This document shows, piece after piece, positions 1 to 7,535 of a DNA stretch of 45,256 nucleotides (its first letter is position 1; every line of letters begins with the position of its first letter). The stretch is from Pelomonas sp. Root1217 (GTDB lineage: Bacteria > Pseudomonadota > Gammaproteobacteria > Burkholderiales > Burkholderiaceae_C). The notes under the pieces were generated by a model. That model made no database searches. It had not been told where the DNA came from and was given only the letters and a program-made list of their open reading frames with translations. A program made the translations under genes and the position numbers. Where the stretch lies: assembly GCF_001425705.1 (NCBI RefSeq), contig NZ_LMDC01000003.1:85428-130683 (forward strand), in the 5' to 3' direction.

Positions 1-1
1 A

Positions 2-250
2 CCGGCTCCTGCACCTGCACCTGCACCTGCACCTGCACCTGCACCTGCACCTGCACCTGCACCTGCACCTGCACCTGCACCTGCACCTGCACCGGCTCCT
101 GCACCTGCACCGGCTCCTGCACCGGCTCCTGCACCTGCACCGGCTCCTGCACCGGCTCCTGCACCTGCACCTGCACCTGCACCTGCACCGGCTCCCGCAC
201 CCGCACCCGCACCCGCACCCGCACCCGTACCTGCACCGGCTCCCGCGCCC
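2..250 (+). repeat. Hexanucleotide repeat encoding a Pro-Ala linker
   Basis: About 40 tandem hexamers, mostly CCTGCA with interspersed CCGGCT and, near the right end, CCCGCA. They are read in frame as roughly 80 residues of alternating Pro and Ala. The unit is six bases, so gain or loss of copies changes linker length without shifting frame. The array starts at or before the left window edge, so its full length is unknown. Confidence 0.95.
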
Positions 251-958
251 GGACCCAATGTCACGGCCGGCCTGGTATGGAGCACCGACAAGGGCGACAC
301 CTCATCCGACCTGACCGCGGCGACCGCCAAGTTCGACGAACGTGGCGGCTTGGTGGAGCTCAGGGACGGCTCGACCGGCAGGAAAATCGTCGAGAAAGGC
401 AGTTCCACGGACGTGGGCGCCAGTGACTTCATCGCCTGGGGGCGCTGGATCGATGGCCGCAGCAAGGCGCGCGACGGCAGCGAGGACGGCGACGACAGCA
501 AGGGCAAGCTTGCCACGCTGCACTATTTCACCGCCACCTCGACCCCCGTGGGCGCGACGTCGGGACTGTTCACCTCGTTCGCCTCCACCTCGCCCACTGT
601 TCAATCCAACGGCAACCTGGTCGCCACCGGCACCGTCGACAGTGCGAGCGGCAGCATCACCGCTTCATTGAAGCTGCAGGGCGGCGGCAGTGCCAATTAC
701 TCGCTGACGGTGCCAGTGGCAGGCCAGACCTTCTCGCTGACCGGTGTCGCCACGCAGACCTCGCTGTCGGGCTTTGCCGGTGTGTCAGTGATCACGAGCA
801 CCGGGGCGGCCTGTCAGGGCGGCTGCACGGGCAGCCTGGGCAACAACATCTCGGTCATCGGCCAGATCGCGGGGTCGCAGGGCACGCAGGCCGGCGTGGT
901 CTACGGCTTCAACAGCCGCCTGGGCAACGTGTCGGGCGTCATCGTCTTCAAGCGCTGA
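2..958 (+). CDS. C-terminal part of a Pro-Ala-linker protein, possibly FecR-like (5' end outside window)
   Basis: The open frame enters from the left edge, so no start is visible. It encodes a ~80-residue Pro-Ala linker and then a ~235-residue domain rich in Ser, Thr, Gly and Val that ends with TGA at 956-958. The C-terminal domain has alternating hydrophobic/polar strands and finishes with a pattern (GVVYGF..., GVIVFKR) resembling the transferrin-binding-protein-like beta-barrel tails that follow FecR domains in some proteobacterial proteins. That assignment is from memory of the family and is weak. The next gene starts only 3 nt after the stop, and the operon also encodes a CHASE2 cyclase; FecR-like proteins often neighbour CHASE2 cyclases, which supports the guess. 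It is probably exported, but no signal peptide can be seen here. Confidence 0.75.
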   Translation, partial: PAPAPAPAPAPAPAPAPAPAPAPAPAPAPAPAPAPAPAPAPAPAPAPAPAPAPAPAPAPAPAPAPAPAPAPAPAPVPAPAPAPGPNVTAGLVWSTDKGDTSSDLTAATAKFDERGGLVELRDGSTGRKIVEKGSSTDVGASDFIAWGRWIDGRSKARDGSEDGDDSKGKLATLHYFTATSTPVGATSGLFTSFASTSPTVQSNGNLVATGTVDSASGSITASLKLQGGGSANYSLTVPVAGQTFSLTGVATQTSLSGFAGVSVITSTGAACQGGCTGSLGNNISVIGQIAGSQGTQAGVVYGFNSRLGNVSGVIVFKR

Positions 959-961
959 GCC

Positions 962-3175
962 ATGGGACTGCCTCTCGTTGATCGCTTGGCGCCGGGCGCA
1001 GCACCGCCCGTCACGGCGCACGCGACGGCCGCGGGCGGGATCCTGCTCGTTCACGGCGCCGGGCCGCATGCGACTCAAGAGCTGGTCGACGGCCTGCGCG
1101 AGGATCGTTTCGTCGTGCGCGACTGCAGCCGGCAGGATGCACTGGCGCAGGTGGACCGCGGCGACTGGGACGTTGTCGTGCTGGATGCGCAATCCGCCTT
1201 CGACGAAGCGCTCGCGCTGGCGGCCACCATCCGCGCCCGCTATCCCGCCACCGTGTTGCCCATCGTCATGCTCGGCGCCCACGGCGCTGCAGAGCAGCAG
1301 CTAGCCTTCGACGCGGGCGTCAGCGACTGGCTCACCTGCCCGGCAGAACGCGCGCTGGTAGGCAGGCGCCTGGCCACGCTGGGCGAGCTGCGCCGCCTTC
1401 GCCGCAACAGCGCCATGGAACACAGCCGTTTCGGTGCGGAGCTGTCCTCGCGTTCGCTGCGCCTGAACGGGCTGATCGAGACCTGCATCGCGATGTCCAT
1501 GAGCCGCGACCGCGCGGCGCTGCTCAAGCAGCTGCTTGGCGAGGGGCGCCACCTGCTGAACTGCGATGGCGCGACGATGTACATGGTCACCGAGCAGCAG
1601 ACGCTGCGCTTCGAGTTGCGCACCCGTAGCGACCCGTTGCCAGCCACGCAGATTCCGTTGTACGACCCGGTCACGGGCGCCCCCAACGAGACCTATGTGT
1701 CGGTCTACACGGCGCTGCACAACTGCGCCGTTCGCATCGACGACGTCTACGCCGAGACCCGGTTCGACCTGAGCGGCACGCGCGCCTTCGACGTCGCCAG
1801 CGGCTACCGCACCGTGTCGATGCTGACGGTTCCCATCACCCCGCGGGGTGCCTCGCCGATCGGCGTGCTGCAGTTCATGAACGCGATCGACCCGTTCACC
1901 GGTGCCATCGTGCCGTTCGATCCTGAGGCCGGTGCGCTGGTGGAGGCGCTGGCCGCACAGGCCGCGGTGGCCCTCGACAACATGGAGCTGGTGGACTCGC
2001 AGAAGCAGCTCACCGAAGGCCTGATCCGCGTGCTCGCGACGACGATAGACGCCAAAAGCCCGCACACCGGCCGACATTGCGAGCGTGTCCCCGACCTGGC
2101 GATGCGCCTGGCACAGGCCGCCTGCGACGCTGACGACGGGCCCTTGAAGCATTTCGCCTTCCACTCCGAGCGGGAGTGGGAGGAGTTCCGCATCGGCGCC
2201 TGGCTGCACGACTGCGGCAAGGTGACGACGCCCGAGTACGTGATCGACAAGGCGACCCGGCTCGAGACCCTGCACAACCGCATCCATGAAGTGCGCATGC
2301 GCTTCGAGGTCCTGCACCGCGACCTCGAGATCGAGCGGCTGCGCGCGCAGCTGGCCGGCCGCTGGAGCGACGCTCAGGAGGTGGCCCATGCGCACGCGCT
2401 GGCGCGGCTGCAGCAGGACTTCGCCTTCGTCGCCAATTGCAACGTGACCGAGGAGCCGATGCAGGACGACGCGATCGAGGCGCTGGCGCGCATTGGCGCG
2501 CAGCGCTGGGTGCGGCATTTCGATGACCGTCTGGGCCTGTCGGCGGCCGAACTGGCCGGCCGCGCGGCCGAGCCCGTCCAGGCCCTGCCCTGCAGCGAAC
2601 CGTTGCTGTCCGATCGCCCGCACCACATCGTCGCCCGCGCCGACGGCGAGCGGCTCGACCCGGCCTTTGGCTTCCGCATGGACACGCCCGAGCATCTGTA
2701 CAACCGCGGCGAGCTCTACAACCTTTCGGTGCGCAACGGCACGCTGACGGCGGAAGAGCGCTACAAGGTCAACGAGCACATGGTGCACACGGTGATGATG
2801 CTGGAGCGCATGCCCTTCCCCAAGCATCTCAAGCGCGTGCCGGAGTACGCCGGCACCCACCACGAGCGCATGGACGGCCGCGGCTACCCGCGCCAGCTCG
2901 GCGCCGAGGCGCTGTCGGTGCCGAGCCGCATCATGGCGGTGGCCGACATCTTCGAGGCACTGACTGCCGCGGACCGACCCTACAAGAAGCCCAAGCTGCT
3001 GTCGCAGGCGCTGGCCGTCATGCAGCGCATGGCCGGCACCCACATCGACGTCGACATCTTCAACCTGTTCCTGAGCGCCGGCGTCTACCTGGCGTACGCG
3101 CACAAGCACCTCGCTCCCGAGCAGATCGACGTCACCGATCCGACGCCCTTCTACGCCAGCGTGCAGCATGCCTAG
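962..3175 (+). CDS. Pseudo-receiver/GAF/HD-GYP protein (predicted c-di-GMP phosphodiesterase)
   Basis: 737 residues; ATG at 962, 3 nt after the preceding stop. Residues ~25-135 resemble a response-regulator receiver. The paired acidic residues expected after the first strand are replaced by H31-G-A, and the usual Lys-Pro is C126-P127, while an Asp (D75) remains at the acceptor position, so it is probably a degenerate receiver. Residues ~165-340 look like a GAF domain (GVLQFMNA near its end). The HD-GYP domain follows: HDCGK with H416-D417, and the diagnostic HHExxDGxGYP motif at residues 633-643. HD-GYP enzymes hydrolyse cyclic di-GMP in the cytoplasm. About 217 residues separate the two motifs, against roughly 60 in simple HD-GYP domains, so there is a large insertion, partly charged and helical. 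The gene overlaps the next by 8 nt (ATGCCTAG). Confidence 0.9.
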   Translation: MGLPLVDRLAPGAAPPVTAHATAAGGILLVHGAGPHATQELVDGLREDRFVVRDCSRQDALAQVDRGDWDVVVLDAQSAFDEALALAATIRARYPATVLPIVMLGAHGAAEQQLAFDAGVSDWLTCPAERALVGRRLATLGELRRLRRNSAMEHSRFGAELSSRSLRLNGLIETCIAMSMSRDRAALLKQLLGEGRHLLNCDGATMYMVTEQQTLRFELRTRSDPLPATQIPLYDPVTGAPNETYVSVYTALHNCAVRIDDVYAETRFDLSGTRAFDVASGYRTVSMLTVPITPRGASPIGVLQFMNAIDPFTGAIVPFDPEAGALVEALAAQAAVALDNMELVDSQKQLTEGLIRVLATTIDAKSPHTGRHCERVPDLAMRLAQAACDADDGPLKHFAFHSEREWEEFRIGAWLHDCGKVTTPEYVIDKATRLETLHNRIHEVRMRFEVLHRDLEIERLRAQLAGRWSDAQEVAHAHALARLQQDFAFVANCNVTEEPMQDDAIEALARIGAQRWVRHFDDRLGLSAAELAGRAAEPVQALPCSEPLLSDRPHHIVARADGERLDPAFGFRMDTPEHLYNRGELYNLSVRNGTLTAEERYKVNEHMVHTVMMLERMPFPKHLKRVPEYAGTHHERMDGRGYPRQLGAEALSVPSRIMAVADIFEALTAADRPYKKPKLLSQALAVMQRMAGTHIDVDIFNLFLSAGVYLAYAHKHLAPEQIDVTDPTPFYASVQHA

Positions 3176-4043
3176 CGCGGCGGCCGCCCCCTCGGTGCGG
3201 GCCCTGCGCGCCGCGGCGGCCGCCGGCTCGGTGCAGCGCTTGGCCGGCGAGTTGGTGGTGCTGTTCGAGCATGTCGCCAGCCTGCCGGACAAGCTGCAGT
3301 GGGTCGCGCGCCAGGTCAGCGCGGACCTGCAAGGCCCGCGCGACGCCGCACTGGCGCGTGCCGGCGCCGCCGTCGCCAGCGCCATCGACGCGCAGCCGGT
3401 CAACTTCGACCGCCTGGGCTACCACAACCGCCAGCATTTTTGCGAGGTGGCGCTGACCGCCTACGGCCTGTGCCTGCTGGAGGCCTTGAGCACGCCAGAG
3501 ACGCAATTGGTGCTGCTGGCAGCGCTGCTGCACGACGCAGTGCACGAAGGGCGCCCGCAAGCCGGCTTCGTCCAGGAGCGTGCCAGCGTGGAAAGCATGC
3601 GGGGGCTGCTGCAGGCCGCCGGCCTGGACTCCGCACAGATCGACCGTTTGATGGTGCTGGTGCTGGCGACCGACACTCAGGGCGGCACCGCCTTCATGGC
3701 GGCGGCCTGCCGCGCCCATGCTGGCAAAGATGGCATGCCGCACACCCCGCCCGCCGGCGCGCCCGAGTTGGCCGCGCTGCAGGGCGACCCCAGGCTGGCC
3801 CGGCTCGCGAGCCTCTTGTGCGAGGCCGATGTGCTGCCCTCGATCGGGCTGGATGCAGGGCATGCGCTGCGCGTCCAGCAGCGCCTGGCCCACGAATGGC
3901 GCCGGCCGCTGGGCCGGCAGGACAAGCTCGCCTTCGTGGATGCCGTGCTGCAGCAGGGCTATATCGGCGACTTCTTCCTGCCCGGCGTGCAGGCCATGCG
4001 CGCGGCCTTGTCCGCCGAACTGCATGCCGGCACCGAGGACTGA
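3168..4043 (+). CDS. HD-superfamily protein resembling class I 3',5'-cyclic nucleotide phosphodiesterase
   Basis: 291 residues; ATG at 3168 inside the end of the upstream gene. The metal-binding pattern fits the class I PDE fold: H86-N-x-x-H90 after a Tyr, then H122-D123-x-x-H126-x-G-x-x-Q (close to the PDE signature HD-x-x-H-x-G-x-x-N/Q), T168-D169 and D221. The N-terminal 70 residues are Ala-rich with no motif seen. The likely activity is hydrolysis of cAMP or cGMP in the cytoplasm. This is inferred from motif spacing and from the next gene, which encodes a nucleotide cyclase and overlaps this one by 20 nt. It could instead be an HD phosphohydrolase with another substrate, but the presence of all the expected metal ligands argues against a dead enzyme. 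Confidence 0.8.
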   Translation: MPSAAAAPSVRALRAAAAAGSVQRLAGELVVLFEHVASLPDKLQWVARQVSADLQGPRDAALARAGAAVASAIDAQPVNFDRLGYHNRQHFCEVALTAYGLCLLEALSTPETQLVLLAALLHDAVHEGRPQAGFVQERASVESMRGLLQAAGLDSAQIDRLMVLVLATDTQGGTAFMAAACRAHAGKDGMPHTPPAGAPELAALQGDPRLARLASLLCEADVLPSIGLDAGHALRVQQRLAHEWRRPLGRQDKLAFVDAVLQQGYIGDFFLPGVQAMRAALSAELHAGTED

Positions 4044-6126
4044 ACCGGGCCGGGCCGGCCGAGCCTGGGATTGGGCCTGGGCCGTACCGCTGGCCGCGCT
4101 CGTGGTGGCCTTGACCACGGCGTGGCTGGACCCACCGGCGCTGCGCGGCCTGCGCCTGGCCAGCTTCGACCAGTTCCAGCGCTGGCATCCACGGCCCCAC
4201 GACGACGCGCCGGTGCGCATTGTCGACATCGACGACGAAAGCCTGCGCCGGTTCGGCCAATGGCCCTGGCCGCGTGACCTGGTGGCCAAGTTGCTGACCG
4301 ACATCGGCGCCGGCGAGCCGGCATCGGTCGCCGTGGACGTGCTGTTCGCCGAGCGCGATGGCGGCACGGCACCGGGGAACGACGCGGTGCTCGCTCGCAC
4401 CCTCGCCCAGGGGCGGGTTGCGCTCGGCTTCGGCCTCACGCCGCCACGCGCCGGCCAGCCCGCCGGCAACCCGCACGACGACGGCTTGGCGCTGAAGGCC
4501 GGCTACTTCCCGCTGGGTGGTGACCCCGTGCCCTTCCTGCCGTCATTCGCCTCCAGCATCGCCAACCTGCCTGAATTCCAGCAGGCTGCCGCAGGACAGG
4601 GGGCCATGACCTTCATCCCCGACGTCGACGGCATCATCCGCCAGGTGCCGCTGGTGCTGAGCCTCGACGGGCGGCTGGTGCCCTCCCTGGCCGCCGAGGC
4701 GCTGAGGCTGGCGGAGCAAGCCAGTCACTACACCGTGCGCAGCGCCGGGGACAACGGCGGCGTCATCGACGTGCGCATCGGCGAGCGACTCATCGGCACC
4801 GATGCCAGCGCCGCGCTCTGGGTGCACTACAGCCGCCCTCACCCGAAGCGCTACATCCCCGCCTGGCAAGTGTTGGCCCACGGTTTGCCGGCAGGCGAAC
4901 TCAAGGGCAAGGTGGTGCTGGTCGGCACGTCGGCCCAGGGACTGATGGACCTGCGCTTCAGCCCCCTGGGCGGCATCATCCCCGGCGTGGAGGTGCATGC
5001 CCAGGCGCTGGAGCAGGTGCTGACAGGCCACCACCTGGGCCGCCCGGGCTGGACGCCGGCCGTCGAGTGGCTGGCCACCCTGCTGGGTTGCGCGCTGGTG
5101 GGCCTGCTGGCCATGCGGCGCAGCGCCGCCGTCTCGTCGGCCGGCTTTGTCGCCCTGTCCAGCGCCATCGGCATGGCGGCCTGGGGCGCCTTCCTGCGCG
5201 CCGGCGTGCTGATCGATCCGATCACGCCCGTGCTGGCCATGGCCGGGGTCTTCATTCCGACCACCGTGATGCGATACCTGCACAGCGAGCGCCGGCAGCG
5301 CTGGATGAAGCAGACCTTCTCGCGCTACGTGTCGCCCAATCTCGTCGACTACCTGGTCACGCATCCCGAGGCCCTGGCGCTGGACGGCAGGCGGCAGCGC
5401 TGCAGCTTCGTCTTCACCGACCTGGCGGGGTTCAGCACCTTGATGGAGCAGATGGACCCGGCGGTCGCGGTGGGCCTGGTCAACGACTACCTGGACCGCA
5501 TGATCGCCATCGCCTTCGAGCATGACGGCACGCTGGACCGCATCGTCGGCGACGCGGTGGCCATCATGTTTTCCGCGCCGGTGGAGCAGAAGGACCACGA
5601 GCAGCGCGCCCTGCGCTGCGCGCTGCAGATGCACGCCTTCTCGCGCCGCTTTGTCGACGAGCTGGCAGGCCGAGGCATCCCCTTCTGCGAAACGCGCATC
5701 GGCGTGCACAGCGGTGAGGTCACAGTCGGCAATTTCGGCGGCAAAGCCATCTTCGACTACCGCGCCCTCGGCGACCCGGTCAACATCGCCTCACGGCTGG
5801 AAGGCGCGAACAAATACCTGGGCACGCTGATCTGCGTCTCCGAGGCCACGCTGGCCGCATGTGCGGGCGCGCCGGCACGTCCCATCGGCCGCCTGCGCCT
5901 GGCCGGCCGCGCCGGCCACCTGATGACGTATGAACCGCTGTCTGGGCAGGCGAGCGACCCCGAGTACCTGCAGGCCTTCGAGCTGATGCGCGACCACAGC
6001 GACCAGGCGCTGGCCGCCTTCGAAGCGCTGGCCAGCGCGCGGCCGCGGGACTCCCTGGTCAGTCTGCATGTGGCGCGGCTGCGCTCGGGCCAGACGGGCG
6101 ACGCGATGGCGCTGTCGGAGAAGTAG
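4024..6126 (+). CDS. CHASE2 domain class III adenylate/guanylate cyclase
   Basis: 700 residues from the ATG at 4024, chosen because it gives a short positively charged N-terminus before the first membrane segment; the frame is open further upstream. Order: TM helix (~14-34), periplasmic CHASE2 sensor (~50-340, with the VDIDDESL and VAVDVLF strands typical of CHASE2), three TM helices (~345-415), then the cyclase domain (~455-640). Metal-binding aspartates are D466 (FTDLAGF) and D510 (IVGDA). The transition-state Asn and Arg are in VNIASRL. The position normally held by the purine-selecting Lys is R506 (LDRIVGD), a conservative change of unknown effect. Overlap with the PDE-like gene suggests co-translation of the enzymes that make and break the same messenger. 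It ends 14 nt from the convergent caspase gene. Confidence 0.93.
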   Translation: MPAPRTEPGRAGRAWDWAWAVPLAALVVALTTAWLDPPALRGLRLASFDQFQRWHPRPHDDAPVRIVDIDDESLRRFGQWPWPRDLVAKLLTDIGAGEPASVAVDVLFAERDGGTAPGNDAVLARTLAQGRVALGFGLTPPRAGQPAGNPHDDGLALKAGYFPLGGDPVPFLPSFASSIANLPEFQQAAAGQGAMTFIPDVDGIIRQVPLVLSLDGRLVPSLAAEALRLAEQASHYTVRSAGDNGGVIDVRIGERLIGTDASAALWVHYSRPHPKRYIPAWQVLAHGLPAGELKGKVVLVGTSAQGLMDLRFSPLGGIIPGVEVHAQALEQVLTGHHLGRPGWTPAVEWLATLLGCALVGLLAMRRSAAVSSAGFVALSSAIGMAAWGAFLRAGVLIDPITPVLAMAGVFIPTTVMRYLHSERRQRWMKQTFSRYVSPNLVDYLVTHPEALALDGRRQRCSFVFTDLAGFSTLMEQMDPAVAVGLVNDYLDRMIAIAFEHDGTLDRIVGDAVAIMFSAPVEQKDHEQRALRCALQMHAFSRRFVDELAGRGIPFCETRIGVHSGEVTVGNFGGKAIFDYRALGDPVNIASRLEGANKYLGTLICVSEATLAACAGAPARPIGRLRLAGRAGHLMTYEPLSGQASDPEYLQAFELMRDHSDQALAAFEALASARPRDSLVSLHVARLRSGQTGDAMALSEK

Positions 6127-6140
6127 CCCGCGCCGCGCGC

Positions 6141-7535
6141 CTACTTGCGCACGTTGTCCAGGTCGGGCGGCGGCGTGTAGCCGAGGTCGCGGGCACGCGC
6201 CTCGAACTGCGAGGCCAGCAGCGGCTGGCCGGTGTTGCGGAAATGCAGGGCCAGTTCATAGCTGGCAATGCCGTTGCCCAGTGCCACGGCGAACTGCATC
6301 CAGCCCTCGTAGCGCGATTGCGCCGCCGAGGAGCCATAGCCCCCGCTGTTCTGCCCGCGAACGCGCCAGGCCATGCGCGCGGCGGCATCCTTGTCGCCGC
6401 GGCCGCAGCGCAGCAGGTCCTGGCGCTGCTCGGCGGGCATGTCCGGGTTGAAGGAAAAGGCCGAGCGGTACAGGCGCACGTCGCTGCGCTGCAGCGCCTT
6501 GAGCGCATGGCGCGCGCCGTCACGTGCCACCTGCACCCCGGGTGCGAAGGGGCTCTCGGGCCGGGCCTTCAGAAAGTCTTCGGCCACCTGCACCACTTCG
6601 GCGGGCCAGGCCAGCTGCTCGAGCTTCTTCAGCACCGCGTCCTCGTCGATGTCGGGCGCCGCGGGCGCCACGGCACCTGCGCGCCTGGGCTCCACGTTCA
6701 GGCGCACGCGGGTGTGGTCGGCGATGAAGGGGTCCTGGGCCAATTGACGGATGGCGGCCACCGGGTGGTTGAGCATGGTCTCGCGCACGTCGCTGCGCAC
6801 CAGTTGCATCAGCTCGGGGAAGGTCGTCTGGTCGGACACGCTGCCCATCAGCTTGACCAGCGACCCGGTGTAGAAGGTGTTCTGCGTCTCGACGGCCGGC
6901 GCGATGGCCGGCTTGCCGGCACCGGTGGAGAAGGTGATGAGGCAGCCCGGCGGCGCCTCGACCTGGTTCAGGCCCACCAGCTCGCCGGCACGCAGGCCGG
7001 TGCGGCAGGCATCGACGACCGCGATGATCATGCCCTCGCGGCGCGCGGGCAGGCGGCGCACGACGTCGCTGAGCAACTGCATGCTGCTGTTCTGCAGCAG
7101 CTCGCCCTTGGCCGAGGGATTGAGCCCGGCGGGCAGCAGCAGGTTGGACGCGTCCACCTGCACGCCGTGGCCGCTGAAGTAGAAGAACACGGTCGCATCC
7201 GCCGGGCTCGCAGCAGCCTCGGCGATGAACACTTCCAGCGCTCGGCGCGCCGCCGGCAGGTCAAGGTCCAGCGCCGACGTGACCTTGAAGCCGCGCCGCT
7301 CCAGCACTGCCTCCAGGTCGCGCAGGTTCTTCGGGATCGGCGGCAGGTCGAAGGGCTGCGGATAGTTGCGGTTGCCCAGCAGCAGCGCCAGGCGGATTTC
7401 AGTGCTCGGCAGCTGAGAGTCCGCGGCGGCGCGCGCGACGGGCCGAACGGCGAGCCCCGCGCCGAGCAACGAGCCCCACAGGAAGCGGCGGCGCGCGAGG
7501 CGGGGGCAAGGATGGGTTTCGGGCAACACGCTCAT
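6141..7535 (-). CDS. Tat-exported caspase-like peptidase (C14 family)
   Basis: 464 residues. The ATG at 7535 forms an ATGA overlap with the TpsA stop, which fixes the start; an open frame extends 16 codons upstream inside tpsA. The N-terminus carries a twin-arginine motif (ARRRFLW) and a hydrophobic stretch ending near AARA, so Tat export to the periplasm is predicted, with the protein folded before export. The caspase fold follows (~47-280): catalytic His H123 in FSGHG and catalytic Cys C177 in VVDACRTG. The C-terminal ~180 residues are helical and Ala/Arg-rich with no domain I can name. Caspase-like bacterial peptidases usually cleave after basic residues. The coupling to TpsB and TpsA suggests a role in processing or sensing the secreted exoprotein, which is inference. 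Confidence 0.92.
   Translation of the reverse strand: MSVLPETHPCPRLARRRFLWGSLLGAGLAVRPVARAAADSQLPSTEIRLALLLGNRNYPQPFDLPPIPKNLRDLEAVLERRGFKVTSALDLDLPAARRALEVFIAEAAASPADATVFFYFSGHGVQVDASNLLLPAGLNPSAKGELLQNSSMQLLSDVVRRLPARREGMIIAVVDACRTGLRAGELVGLNQVEAPPGCLITFSTGAGKPAIAPAVETQNTFYTGSLVKLMGSVSDQTTFPELMQLVRSDVRETMLNHPVAAIRQLAQDPFIADHTRVRLNVEPRRAGAVAPAAPDIDEDAVLKKLEQLAWPAEVVQVAEDFLKARPESPFAPGVQVARDGARHALKALQRSDVRLYRSAFSFNPDMPAEQRQDLLRCGRGDKDAAARMAWRVRGQNSGGYGSSAAQSRYEGWMQFAVALGNGIASYELALHFRNTGQPLLASQFEARARDLGYTPPPDLDNVRK

Noticed and set aside
1..250. Possible CRISPR or direct-repeat array
   Set aside because: Contiguous 6-nt coding repeats with no spacers; translates as Pro-Ala in frame with the following protein.
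1301..3403. 700-codon minus-strand frame opposite the HD-GYP gene
   Set aside because: Shadow of a gene with clear catalytic motifs; no domain or ribosome site.
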